Positions 23,401 through 33,788 of a stretch of DNA of 64,000 nucleotides are shown here, one piece after another. A model generated the notes under the pieces. It was not told where the DNA came from, ran no database searches, and saw only the letters and a program-made list of their open reading frames with translations. The stretch's first letter is position 1. Every line of letters begins with the position of its first letter. Location of the stretch: contig NC_133232.1 in the NCBI RefSeq assembly GCF_040436345.1, positions 10,837,501 to 10,901,500 of the forward strand, written 5' to 3'. Source of the stretch: Pagrus major. Taxonomy: Eukaryota; Chordata; Actinopteri; Spariformes; Sparidae. Position numbers and translations under genes: made by a program.

Positions 23401-26400
23401 AGTGTTGTGTAGTGATTTAATGTAGATGTAGTGTTTAGTGAGACAGGCGACAGGTGCTTCTATTTAAAGACTCAAGACTCACTTGTTCAGACTTCACCTT
23501 GACCCCGCATAACACCAACCCCCCAACCCCAAAAAGAAAAAAAAAAAAAAGTACTTATATGCACTTGTATGTTCCTACCTTTAGCACTTACATCATAGCA
23601 CTTATGAAAGGTATCCTTGATAAATAGCAGCTACTTTCCTCTGATGAGGGCTTGAATATTGCTTCTATCTTTTCTACTTTATCAACGGTGATATGTTGTG
23701 GTTTCTTTCTTGTGACAAATGTACTTATTGTAAGTCGCTTTGGACAAAAGCGTCTGCTAAATGCCCTAAATGTAAATGTAAATATAGTGCAGCTTCGCTC
23801 AGCAGTATGAGGAAGCAATCAGAGTCAGCTCGCAAAGAGAGTCCATGGGAGAGAAGCAAAGCGCCACACTGCCTCCTGCTGGCAACACTGAAATGCTGTA
23901 TTATAAAGAAGCCTTGTACTCTTACCAGGAAGCAATAATTCACCATTATGGCTCATATTAGAATATTTCTCTCATAGAAATAACATTCCCAAAATAAAAA
24001 CATAAACAAAATTACATAAAATGTGACCATACATTTCGTGTGCGTCACATGAACAAACAAATTTGGAGAATTGGCAAGCCTTTGCTGCGGAGATAATGCA
24101 GAGTCTCTGCGTGAAAAGGGCTATTAACATCGAGCTACAGTGAAAGTCACAGTTTATAGAATAGTAGCAGGACAAGACAAAAAAGGGAGGTTTCAGAGGG
24201 GAGACATCAGATGTCCAAACGGCCTTGAAAGTACCCACATACAACTTATAAGCAGCACAGAGTGCTATTGTGCACAAACACTTTCCCATAGATCAGCGCG
24301 GTCACTGTTCAAAAGTAAGTCTAACACTTAGGCCAGGTCGTAATTCACAGTGCTAGTTCATAGGTCAGTATGTGAAGTAAAACAGTGCAAGGTAGTCCAA
24401 GGTAACAATAATATGTGAGGTTAAATGCAAATGATACATTTTGTTACTAAACATGGTCACTCAGTTTGTGAGGAGATTTACACATGTGCCATATTCCTTC
24501 CATTTCTTAATGATGGATTAAACTGAACCCTGGGGGATGGTCAGTGACTTGGAAATGTTTTTGTATCCATCCCCTGACTTATTGAGTTGCTTGGAGTGTT
24601 CTTTGTCTTCATGGTGTAATTGTAGCCAGGCATACTGATTAACCAGTGGCTGGACCTTCAGACACAGGTGTCTTTATACTACAATCACTTGAGACACAGT
24701 CACTGCACTAATGTTATCTCCATTTCATTAATTGTGAGGATACTAGCGCCAACTGGCTGGACCTCTGTTGAATTAGGGCAGTCACTTCAAAGGGGTTGAA
24801 TATTTAAACAATTACTTTGTAGATATCTGTTTTCACTTTGACATTAACAAGTTTTTTTTTGGTCAAATCTTGTATATTGTATATTAATAAAAGCAATAAA
24901 AGGGGAAAACAAATAAGGGGATGAATACTTTATATAGGCACACTGTATGTCTACAAAAAAAACTCTTGGTGCCACACCCTAAACCCAAGAGGAAGTTGGT
25001 GATTTTGAATTTATTTTTTATTTTTATGTGATTTACAAGCACTGTACTTTAACAAACTTAGAGGATTAATCGTATAAATTTCTCATTGGATCAGTGCACT
25101 GTTAACACTGTTAACAGTCAGTGGCAGATTTTGAGGTTTTTAGGTTTCGCCATTAAAAAGAGAGTTATTGTTACTTCACAGGTTTGATATGTGCCCTGTC
25201 CTGAACACATCTAAATTTCCAATATTTGGTCACAGCGCCACCTTCTACCCATGGGAAATGACAGTTTTCTACACTTTGATAGAATTATCCCCTAATAGGT
25301 TGACCAGATGCACTGGAAATTTGGTCTGATGCCATGTTGTCAAGTTTTCATTGAATGCTGTTGCTGTGGCAACATATTATTCACCATGGAACAGGAAGTT
25401 CTTTTAACTTGAGTGTGTATTGTCCAATCTTCCCCAAATTGACATGGTTGATAAGCAGTGTTGGGGAAGCTACTTTGCAAGCGTAGCTTGTAAAACTACA
25501 TGTAGTTCAGCCTGGCAGTAGTTTGAACAAACTACATTTCTACCCCTGGAGAAATGTAGTTTGTAAAACTACTGTTTAAAAAAGTAGCTTTAGCAACTAC
25601 TTATACTCATTATACTCATTTAACTCAGCGTTAAATAAATCAACATATGGTGTATATGAAACAAAATATAATAGCCTACAAAAAATTCACATGCCAGCAG
25701 AAATATGCCTCTCAACTCAAGTTTTATTTTTTCTTGAAAAAAGCATGAATCTTGGTCAATGACATGCTAGAGGCGCAACGCTGCCTCTGATTGGCTTGCC
25801 CTGGCAGCACTCAAATGCTGTCGACAGAGTGGGTGAAGTCTTTATCCATGAAGCAGTGCTCAGTATGGCACTAACACGTCTTTACAACCCTCAAGCATAT
25901 CCCCCGATGCGCCCCTGAACACGCCAGCCCAACCATGGCCATAAATATGGCCATGGTTGGGCTGGCGTGTTCAGGGGCGCATCGGGGGTAGCAGGAGGGT
26001 TGTCCATGACGTGCTCGTGCCATATGAGCACTGCCTTCCATGGCATAAAGACCCACCCACTCTGTGAAGCATTTGAGTGCTGCCAGGGCAAGCCAATCAG
26101 AGGCAGCGTTGGCTTAGCATGTCATGACAAGTTTCATGCCTTTTTTCAAAGAAAAATAAAATAAAATTTATATTATATAGGTCTTTTTTTTTTATAAAAA
26201 AAAATATTTCATGTTATTGTCCAAAATTGTAGTTTGTAAATTAAGTAGTTAAACTACAAAAAATGACCCAAAAAGTAGTTGAAATACTTGACGAAGCGCA
26301 AAATATGAATTTAGTTTAACTACCAGCAAGTTACAGCAAATTGTAGTTAAGCTATGTAGTTCAACTACATGTAGTTTAAGTCTCCCCAACACTGTTGATA

Positions 26401-27055
26401 AGAGTCCCTGCCTTAAGACATTCACATGCCAATTCAGAGTTAAAGTCATTGCGCCACCTCCATGGATTTAATAATAGAACCTAGAAAGGAGAGTGCAGCC
26501 CCTCTCTTCCAGTCTGGCACAGTGGTTGTAATGTAGCGAAAAATTCCCCTACGGCCCACAAAGCATTTTGCCCATAGACCGCCATTATAAAAGAGACACC
26601 AAGTGCACTCAGCGAGCAATTCTCATTGGTTGCTGGTAACCGGAAGTAAGTCTTTGGTGACAATCTTCATTTGACTAAGATTACATTTTCATGGTGTGGT
26701 CTACCCTCGATATGCTCGAACCTAGTGTTAATCACGGAGTGTTCTCAAGCGCCACTTAGTGGCTTCACTCAGTGTCCAGAACATATGTAAATTCAGAGCC
26801 ATGTCGAACGGTAGATGTTCAACGACAAGATTGTGGCATACCCATTTAAGATACCGTGTAAAAATGGCCCACAGCTCTCTAACTCATGTTGATAGAATAA
26901 AAGATTTACAAAACTCAATTTGCTCATTTTTATTTGATTTCCATTTGCTGCTGCATTGCCCTGATTTGACTGATTTTCATTGGGATTTTAATGAAATAAT
27001 TCAATGTCAAATATTAATATTACTGTTTGTCTTTACAGAGCTGTGTCCCTTTTAG
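14495..27055 (+). CDS. Lipocalin, fish alpha-1-acid-glycoprotein/saxitoxin-binding type (partial or decaying)
   Basis: Four splice-compatible pieces match this secreted lipocalin family, whose beta-barrel carries small hydrophobic ligands in plasma. Piece 1, from the CAG acceptor at 14494, reads ILGRWILIEGFSNNGTFES and contains the GxW lipocalin signature. Piece 2 (16444-16548) reads SFRFLQTCPDCLLKHIYTK...ALYLLG. Piece 3 (19565-19666) reads NTTLAASDLDTFRKQAACLQ...YDTNK. Piece 4 (27039-27055) supplies ELCPF and a TAG stop. The phases of pieces 2, 3 and 4 join exactly. The cysteines of TCPDC, AACLQ and ELCP are placed as in tributyltin- and saxitoxin-binding proteins. I could not find the signal-peptide exon or the middle barrel exon(s), and piece 1 is frameshifted after FES. 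It may be a pseudogene. Introns hold an L2-type LINE, a split Tc1 and a palindromic hAT. Confidence 0.65.
14652..14767. repeat. 21-bp minisatellite, about 5.5 copies
   Basis: Five complete 21-bp units with consensus CAATCCCAACAGGATCAGATC, plus half a unit, differ only at two positions. The repeat follows the lipocalin GxW sequence with no intervening splice donor. In one frame it encodes repeats of SQQDQIQ, in another repeats of TGSDPIP. A TAG in the fifth unit stops the first frame. Confidence 0.9.
15020..15240. repeat. Dispersed repeat, second copy of 6955-7195
   Basis: This stretch aligns by eye with 6955-7195 inside the hAT element. Both carry GGGGTTGTGA, ACAATGTAAG, GAAAAAGTCTTTTTGGG, CAGTTTGGCCAC-like and TTCAAAGCC...GGCGCT words in the same order and spacing. 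The two copies are clearly diverged. The family is not identified. Confidence 0.6.
16640..18900 (-). mobile_element. L2/CR1-type LINE, degenerate
   Basis: A minus-strand non-LTR element. The endonuclease region (18590 down to about 18010) shows GGGLAVYIN, VYVPPSAN and NSDHLAIKL in two frames. The reverse transcriptase (17767 down to 16775) shows FIDLRSALNTIIP, STGSPQGP, the catalytic KYADDTTVV and the downstream FLGVHL block. The region linking endonuclease to polymerase is deleted, and residues between SPQG and the LLFSLL helix are missing. It lies in the lipocalin intron between the TCPDC exon and the next. Confidence 0.8.
16775..17767 (-). pseudogene. LINE reverse transcriptase domain
   Basis: A 330-codon open frame for the palm and thumb of a CR1/L2-clade reverse transcriptase. 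YADD is intact but a few residues are lost between SPQG and LLFSLL, and the N-terminal fingers are absent. It belongs to the LINE spanning this region. The open frame reflects recent insertion rather than host selection. Confidence 0.8.
18919..19105. mobile_element. 187-bp MITE, hAT-like, with 8-bp TSDs
   Basis: Flanked by the exact 8-bp duplication CTTTGGAC (18911-18918 and 19106-19113). The two ends are imperfect inverted repeats over about 40 bp, both containing TTCCGAAGG and GCCATTCCGA. It is inserted at the 5' edge of the L2-type LINE. It has no coding capacity. Confidence 0.8.
20018..21689. mobile_element. Unclassified insertions inside the split Tc1
   Basis: Two parts. About 20018-20250 is a common fish repeat containing CTTGAAGACCTTTCACCTCTCATC. 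About 20307-21689 begins GTGGCCTAGGCAAGATTTTAG and ends with sequence whose reverse complement is ACTAGGCGAATGCTAAGGGC, possibly imperfect terminal repeats. No transposase is recognised and no clean duplication is visible. Confidence 0.4.
21746..24454. other. Non-coding insertion material within the split Tc1
   Basis: No gene seen. A sequence with the words ACAGGCGACAGGTGCTTCT occurs three times (about 22538, 23375 and 23440), and TGCAGCTTCGCTCAGCAG twice (22568, 23788). This suggests one repeat interrupted and partly duplicated by another. Confidence 0.45.
23480..23785. repeat. Common teleost dispersed repeat
   Basis: It ends TAAGTCGCTTTGGACAAAAG, then CGTCTGCTAAATG and TAAATGTAAATG. This 3' motif is found in very many copies in fish genomes. 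It interrupts another repeat whose halves lie at about 23450 and 23788. Confidence 0.6.
25456..26394. mobile_element. Palindromic (foldback) hAT element, 939 bp
   Basis: Ends CAGTGTTGGGGAAGCTACTT and ...CTCCCCAACACTG are flanked by identical 8-bp duplications TTGATAAG (25448-25455 and 26395-26402). The element is close to a complete palindrome centred near 25944: the core CCATGGCCATA/TATGGCCATGG extends as a nearly perfect stem, and GCAACGCTGCCTCTGATTGG on the left pairs with its complement near 26100. No transposase is encoded. The open frames in it are by-products of the palindrome. Confidence 0.85.
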
Positions 27056-27194
27056 AAGAGAAGAAGTCTTACTCTTCATGGCAGGAAAACATTAACAGAG
27101 CTCCAAATAATGGCTGCAACTATGGTTTTCATTATTGATGAATCTGTTGATTTCATTTTTTAAAATTAATTTAGTAATCATTACAGTGTAAGAC

Positions 27195-27631
27195 TGTAAC
27201 GACGGACTGCCGTTACGTCGGTCACCTTTTATTAGTTCTGCTTGGTTGAGCGGGAGGCACCAAGTGGGGAGTAGGTAGAGGGGAGTTTAATTGCTGGGTT
27301 TAAATGTTAATATGTGTAAATTATTATGGGTATTTATTTGGGTGAGTTTCAGGGGTTTATATTTATTGTATTTATATTTGGTAGGGAAGTTTAGGTAAAT
27401 ATTTGTTTATTTAGTGTATGTTTAGGTGGGTGTGTAGAATGAAATGGTACGTGCCAATTAGTGAAAGAAGGTGCTGGGGTATTTAAGCGGGTCATTTGGA
27501 GGAGGATCAGGTTGGGTTAGGATGTGGTAAACATGACGTGCTGAACATAAAATAAAGAAAAGACCATGTGCGGAACATTGTCTGTCTGGATCTCCTCATT
27601 TGGTTGCCTCGGCCGCTTGGGCAAGTTGACA
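27195..27631 (+). mobile_element. Solo LTR (retrotransposon), 437 bp
   Basis: It begins TGTAACGACGG and ends AAGTTGACA, the TG...CA form of an LTR, and is flanked by the 5-bp duplication AAGAC (27190-27194 and 27632-27636). Inside are a TATTTAAG promoter-like box (about 27479) and an AATAAAG polyadenylation signal (about 27548), in the order expected of U3-R-U5. No internal genes or second LTR are present, so this is the product of LTR-LTR recombination. Confidence 0.8.
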
Positions 27632-27636
27632 AAGAC

Positions 27637-29990
27637 AATAAAAAGAAATGTGTCCAATATTGGGGCTTCAAATCATTTATTTCGTCCAAAAAACAAAGGT
27701 GTTCTTTTGTAATGTTTCTGCTTATTTAAATGAATAAAAACGTTTTAGAAGTGACTTTTTTCAGCAACACATTTAAATCTGCCGTGATGGGGCCAAAGAC
27801 CACAGATACAGAACACTAACACAGCTCTGCTGGTCCTGTCTGTTGTTTCACGGATCTCCTCCAGCAGTCATTGACTTTTACAAGTCAAACAAATCAAAAG
27901 AACCTATGATTTGATAGTTGGTTTCACCAGGCCTCTGAATATTAAAGAATAGTAATAATATCTAAAATTATAACATTATGAACTAGAATGGCACTTAGTA
28001 GAATGAATACCGCCGCCAAGGCCGATCTGTTCAGTAGTTTTTGTGTAATTAAAAAATGGAGGTCATTAATTTTACTTAAAAATGTATTACTGAGATAAAG
28101 TCAGCAGATTTTAGAAGTAAAACGTACTCAAATATCAAAAGTGAAAATATTCATTTTGTATAAGGGTACTTTGAATGTGAGTTAAAAACCTTTTATGTCC
28201 AGTTTTGTGGATTTTTCAGATCAGCTGAAGCAGGAAAGGAATGAAGGAAACAATGAAAGAAAGGAGCAATGTATATAAGGAATGACACAAATAGTGCCAA
28301 AGGAAAGAAGGGCAAAGGAAAGTAGGAAAGAATATTTGTGTGAATGCAGATTCAGAAATCAGATTATATCAAATGTTATATTGGTCACACACTCCCACAC
28401 ACCTGGGCTATGCCAAAATCACTGCTAGCACAGGAGTTTTGGACCGCTGGGAAAAAGAGGGTTTTCAGGGCTTGCTGGTTAGCATGCTAACTTCAGTAGA
28501 TATCCCTTCATCAGAATACATAGATGTCTTTGACATAACATCAAAATTGTAATTTCTTTACATTTTGTTGATATGCTAGTTAATTTTGTGATTGTTTGGA
28601 CTTATTTTCTTCACACATGAGCAAACACACAGGCATATAACTGCAGATTGATCTGACTACATCAGACAGGATCACTCCTCTCACCAGCTCACAAGACTGT
28701 TGGTCCTCAGGGTGCTGCTGCCTCTTCAGGCTTCCAGCATGTACTTCCTGTCCAAGGTGTGTGTTGTGCCACATCTGCTCTATCCTACTTTATTGACATG
28801 AAATGTAAGACCAAAATCAGGTGGTGTGAACGCGGCAGGTTTGTGCAGCAGTGTGGGACTTTCACTCCATGGTCCATGTGTGTGTGACATGGACCCCTTG
28901 CTGATCAGTTAGCCAAAAGGCCAAGCTGCTATGTTGTTATGCCACTAGCATGCTGGTCCCACTAGTGATTGTTTGTCCTCATCGACGGATTAAAAATAAC
29001 AGTAAACAACCACGATGCGATCATTACTGTTTGTTTCAACTAGGGCACAAGACCAAACCGAGTGATCACAAGTTAACCATAACGCTACTGTAGCACTTAA
29101 CCATGCTAAATAACAGGCCTGCTGCTGACCAGTTCTACTCTGCACAATGCTGTTGAATATATGACTTGTGACACTCTTTGATTTCGCCACCACATAGTCA
29201 CATGGTTCATGTTGCTGTCAACAGTTCCAAACAGCACTTTTGACTGTAAACATGATATGTTTAATAGAATGTTTTTAATTATCTGATTGGAATCATAATA
29301 ATTTAAACTTGCTGTTAACTATGCCCCGTCCGCCACATAACAGTTTTTGGCATAACAAAACTATGAAAGATGTAGCACAGAAAACTGCCATCTAGTCAGT
29401 GTTTGTGTCAAAAACATATTTTGTCCTGAAAATGGTACAGTGAATAAAACATTTCAGAGGCATATAGGCTATTGTTCTATCTATCACACAGCTACTACAT
29501 TTCTGATAACTTACTTTGCACATTCAGATTAAAATAAACAACTAAATGATTTAATATTTTTTATGTTATGGATAAGATGATCACAATGACTGACAGATGA
29601 TTCACAAGACAGCCAGCCGTATACGTGCTTGGGAAAACACTGAAAATGAACGGGGTTCAGTGCTGCAATTATTCCGTATTTGAACTATCGGCTGTCCCAT
29701 GACATGCTTCACTTCCGCATTCTCCGATTGCAACAGGAGTTTATGGAAGCGTCGCAACCATAACAGCGCTGGCCGCACAAGGCGTTTTGCTGCATCTCCT
29801 GATTTCGTCTGAATGTGGCCTAAGGGTGGTGCTTTCTAGATCATCTGAATTCTGAGGTGAAGATTATACTGAAAGCCGAGCAGACATTTTTGAGTAGTAG
29901 TTAGCAATGCGAACTGGAGTGAATGATATTCTGTATTAGTGGTGTTAACAAACTCAAAGCTGAGGTCAGCAGTATTTACTGCCTAAAGGT
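27637..29990. other. Intergenic, no gene supported
   Basis: AT-rich sequence without splice-supported exons. Bases 28865-28990 resemble 56379-56500 inside the BED-finger hAT element, so an old fragment of that transposon family lies here. Bases 29700-29820 look like another repeat end. Confidence 0.5.
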
Positions 29991-30063
29991 TGGAGTAAAT
30001 TAATTATTTTACTGAGGATGGACTTTTTTTCCCCACGGGGCTCTGAATGCTACATACAATATA

Positions 30064-30073
30064 TCTCGCGAGA
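30064..30073. promoter_or_regulatory. TCTCGCGAGA promoter motif
   Basis: A perfect 10-bp palindrome TCTCGCGAGA, 290 bp upstream of the rab33b ATG. This element is known in vertebrate CpG-island promoters and is bound by BANP. Position and rarity of the motif support it as part of the rab33b promoter. Confidence 0.65.
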
Positions 30074-30362
30074 AGTCTTTCTTTGGCAACATTGTACGTG
30101 GCGTCACAGCTGAGCACTGGGAGTGTTTACTGGGATGCACTTGTTTAAGATTAAGAAACTGTATGTATATCGACAATATAATTAATGTCGAATAAATGGT
30201 ATGTACTCTTCACGTGTGGCTTTTTGACGAAGAACGGTAGCTGGTATCGGAAGCTTCCTTGTCATAGAGCAGCACTAGTGTCTTGACCGACTGCTAACGT
30301 TAGTGCAGGAGCTGCTGCTGTAGAAGGTTATCCTTGCTGATCATCCAGCCTGTCGGTCTGAT

Positions 30363-32267
30363 ATGGCGGAGAGCGGGTCGTCGGTTGAATTCTCCAGCTC
30401 TCTGGCGAACTCGACTCTTCCGCCGCCGAGGACCCGCATCTTCAAAATCATTGTGATCGGGGACTCGGGTGTCGGGAAGACCTGCCTCACTTACCGCTTC
30501 TGTGCCGGGAAGTTCCCGGAGAAGACCGAGGCCACGATCGGGGTGGACTTCCGGGAGAGGTTGGTCGAAATTGACAGCGAGAAAATCAAGGTGTGCACTG
30601 CAGACACAGTCACCACCAACATACTCAGTAATCCAGAGAAGAAGCAGATCTCGTGTCATTTTAATTGAATTACACTGTAGAAGAAGAAGTAGGGACTTAT
30701 GTAACCTTTCACTGTAAGATAAACATTAAAGAAAGTCACTTAAATAGTTGTGGTTATATGTGGGCTCACTGTTGTTGGTGGAGTCTGTTTATCAACAGTC
30801 TGTCTGTTGGCCACTGAGTTCCACTGCAACAGTTACACGCCCTGCTCAAGGGCATGTCAATGGTAATAAATGATCAACAAGTGCTACTTATTCCATTTGG
30901 GCAAGTTAAGGATCACTGGCATTCAGGTCATTAAGATGACCACAGTCGATTTAAAGTAGCAATGGTCAAGAATAGCTGATCATTCCTATAAGCCCACATT
31001 TAAAGGGGCACTCCTGCAATTTATATGTTTTTAATTTGAGTAAAGCTGAGAGGTTTGCCAGAGACACATTAAAGCAACATTATGTAGGAAGACACATTTT
31101 GTGCGATTTGGCTTTCTCTTTTTCTTTCCCTTTTCATGCATCAACATTGTCTTTCTTCAGTGTACCTCTGTCATGATGTCTGTAGAGGCTGATAATCCCA
31201 TTCTGGCCCCTGAACCTGAAAACCTCCTCCCCGAGGTCCATCGCTTCTGTTATAGAGGTGTACCAACACCAACGATCCCGGGCAGTGCTCCAAGCAGAGT
31301 TAGCTAGCAGAGCTAACTTGTAGCTACAGTAGGCAGCAGTTACAGGTTATTTTCAGGAAACTCACTAACTCTTTGTGTAAATCATGGAGAGTTGAGGCAG
31401 AACAGCCAGAGGACATTTTTTCCCCTAAAATATGATCCAGTTTCACCCAAATCACTGATAGTTGGTACTGTGTGATGTACTGCTGTAAAGCATTACGCAC
31501 TGTGAGCCTACCCTCTCATTGAAGTATGTAGTGCAGAAACAAGTGATGGGGGAGTGGCATAGACAGATACATCATTCACTCTACTCCAAGTCACTGTTAC
31601 ATTAAAATGATTATGAAGCTTTGATTGTCAAATAGTTACATAACTTTGCTCTCATAGTTACAGTTGATTATTGGTTATTGTTTAATTGTTGCAGCTCTAC
31701 CTGTTAGTAGATTTAATTAATCGTTAGTTTGGGTGTTTGGGATTTTTCCACACTGTCCCCCCACAGATCCAGCTGTGGGACACTGCAGGTCAGGAGCGCT
31801 TCAGGAAGTCCATGGTGCAGCACTACTACCGCAATGTGCATGCTGTTGTGTTTGTCTACGATGTTACCAATGCTGCCAGCTTCCGCAGCCTCCCAGCCTG
31901 GATTGAGGAATGCAAGCAGCATGCACTAGGCACAGAGGTACCCAGGATCATAGTTGGAAACAAGTGTGACCTCCAAGAGTCCATCCAAGTGGGCACAGAC
32001 GTGGCGCAACAGTTTGCTGACACCCACTCCTTGCCCCTGTTTGAGACATCTGCAAAGAACCCAAACACCCAGGGAGAGGGAAACTATGGTGGAGGAAACA
32101 GTGACCATGTTGAGGCTATTTTTATGACGGTGGCCCACAAGCTGAAGTCTCAGAAACCTCTGGTATTGAGCCAGCCAGCTGAGGGATCAGGAGGTACCAT
32201 CAACCTGAGTAGGGGGAGGGATGACGGGGGAGACAGAGCCAGGAGCTGGGGCTGCAGCAGCTGCTGA
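30363..32267 (+). CDS. rab33b: Ras-related small GTPase Rab33B
   Basis: A Golgi Rab that controls intra-Golgi and Golgi-to-ER traffic and binds Atg16L1 in autophagy. Coding exons 30363-30590 and 31767-32267 (donor AAG|GTGTGC, acceptor CCACAG|ATCC) give 242 residues. Motifs: P-loop GDSGVGKT (33-40), switch [18 protein letters not shown] (81 onward), NKCD (141-144), ETSAK (169-173). [22 protein letters not shown] and the [11 protein letters not shown] stretch favour Rab33B over Rab33A. The start ATG gives the usual short Ser-rich N-terminus. It is longer than human RAB33B (229) mainly through a Gly-rich insert after ETSAKNPN (about 177-187). The protein ends WGCSSC rather than CxC. The intron is about 1.2 kb and holds short repeats. 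The locus sits near setd7, as in other vertebrates. Confidence 0.95.
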
Positions 32268-33780
32268 GGGAGAAAAATGGAGGGAAAGAGGTGAGACAAC
32301 GTCAACCTGAGGCTGCACCAGACCGGAGAGATTGACAATGGAAAGAGTTGAGGAATGAGTGGTGGTCTAGAAAGAAAGGATGGTTCTTGCAAAGTGGCTT
32401 CAGCACAACACAAGAATGTCTCCATTAGAGGAGGATACATTTTATTCCAGTGCTTGTGCTTAACTTTACAAATGACTTAAAATGGTTTTGGGGTATAATT
32501 TACAGTGTGATTGTTGTTTCAGAATGCCAAAATCGATCATGGGTACCTGGAAATTATCCTGAACAGATAGCCAGAAATCTGATTCTAAATTATTTCACCT
32601 CATTCAATGATTTATGTTGTGAACATGCACTGATGAAGTTAAATTTCTCTTAGCTTCATGTTAACAGAAAATATGGAGACACCATGACATTAATTAAAAA
32701 AGGGGATTTGGGGGTGGAAAATACCATATTCTTTCGTTACAAAACAGCTTTACCATGACCTGATGGGAGAGAAGAATTGCATGTCTTCATTCTGTAAGGG
32801 GTGGACAAAATAGCAGAACACATTATAATCTAATGCATTCTGTGCCATTTCATTTGTGTTCGTGTTAGACTGTCATGCCACTTTTCCACCAAAATTAGCA
32901 GGTCTACACCGTTTTTTTAAACGCGGGTCAACCCGCTAAAATTCACCTATTGACTGCGATTTTTATCTGAAGCGCTACATTGTACGTCACTGACGTCACA
33001 TTTCATGGCACAAATGCACCCGAAACAGGTAACAACACCAGTTAAAGTCAACACAAGCAAGCGGTAGGCAGCATGGAGGCCATTGACGATGTTATGTTGA
33101 TCACCGGTTTATACATTTTACTCCAGTATCCTTATTTATGCACCACCACCGGATGTTGATAACACAACATAACGCGTCATCACTTCACGCAGCGAAAATA
33201 CGTCACAATTTTGTGTGTTCACCCTGGGTCTTACGTTTAGATCAAAGCCGAGCTGAGCCGAGGTGATAAAAACCCGAGTCTACTGCAGAGTCAATTGACC
33301 CGGGTGTAAATGCTGAGTGTACACATTCCCATTGCACACAAAAGCCTGATCTTAGCAGATTTAAATGGCATTTTTGACCAGTGGAAAACAGATCCAAAAT
33401 GCTGCAGCTTTCTTTTTACGATGGGGTCTTCGTGCACAGAGTGTAGCTGCTACTTACTCTTCTTTGCTTGCCTGTATATTACTTTCCACTCTTTCGTTGA
33501 TATTGCGAATACGTCCAAATACATGTAGTGCTGATATCAATGCAAAGACAGTCATCATTACAGAGCAGTCTGTCCCCTTGCCCAAACCATACAGAGTATT
33601 CATTACATGTATGAACACATCTGACACAGACAATCTCCTCTTGTGTGCTGCAGGTGTGAACAGACAAATGTGGACAATATCCTGATTTGATTCTCTGGAT
33701 ATGTCTGGAGTTTATATGTCAGAGTTATACAAACACTACTCCATAGTGGCAGCTACCAGTGGTCAAAAACTATACAGGTT
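32268..33780. other. rab33b 3' flank and repeats
   Basis: The first few hundred bases are probably rab33b 3' UTR, though no clear AATAAA was seen. About 32880-33340 looks like a DNA-transposon relic (GCGGGTCAACCCGC, GACCCGGGTG), but its ends are uncertain. No other gene is supported. Confidence 0.4.
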
Positions 33781-33788
33781 AAATTTAA

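Larger units (their letters stand above)
19701..24945 (-). mobile_element. Tc1-like transposon broken into three pieces
   Basis: Three same-orientation fragments are collinear with the fuller copy at 57748-59114: 19701-20013 (terminal repeat and transposase C-terminus), 21690-21745 (a short transposase stretch) and 24455-24945 (transposase N-terminus and the other terminal repeat). Outer ends CAGTGCCTATAAAAAGTATT and its inverted partner are flanked by TA. The gaps, about 1.7 and 2.7 kb, hold later material. Roughly 500 bp of transposase is missing. Confidence 0.7.

Noticed and set aside
25871..26164. Overlapping open frames on both strands near 26 kb
   Set aside because: They arise from the palindrome of the hAT element, where both strands carry nearly the same sequence.
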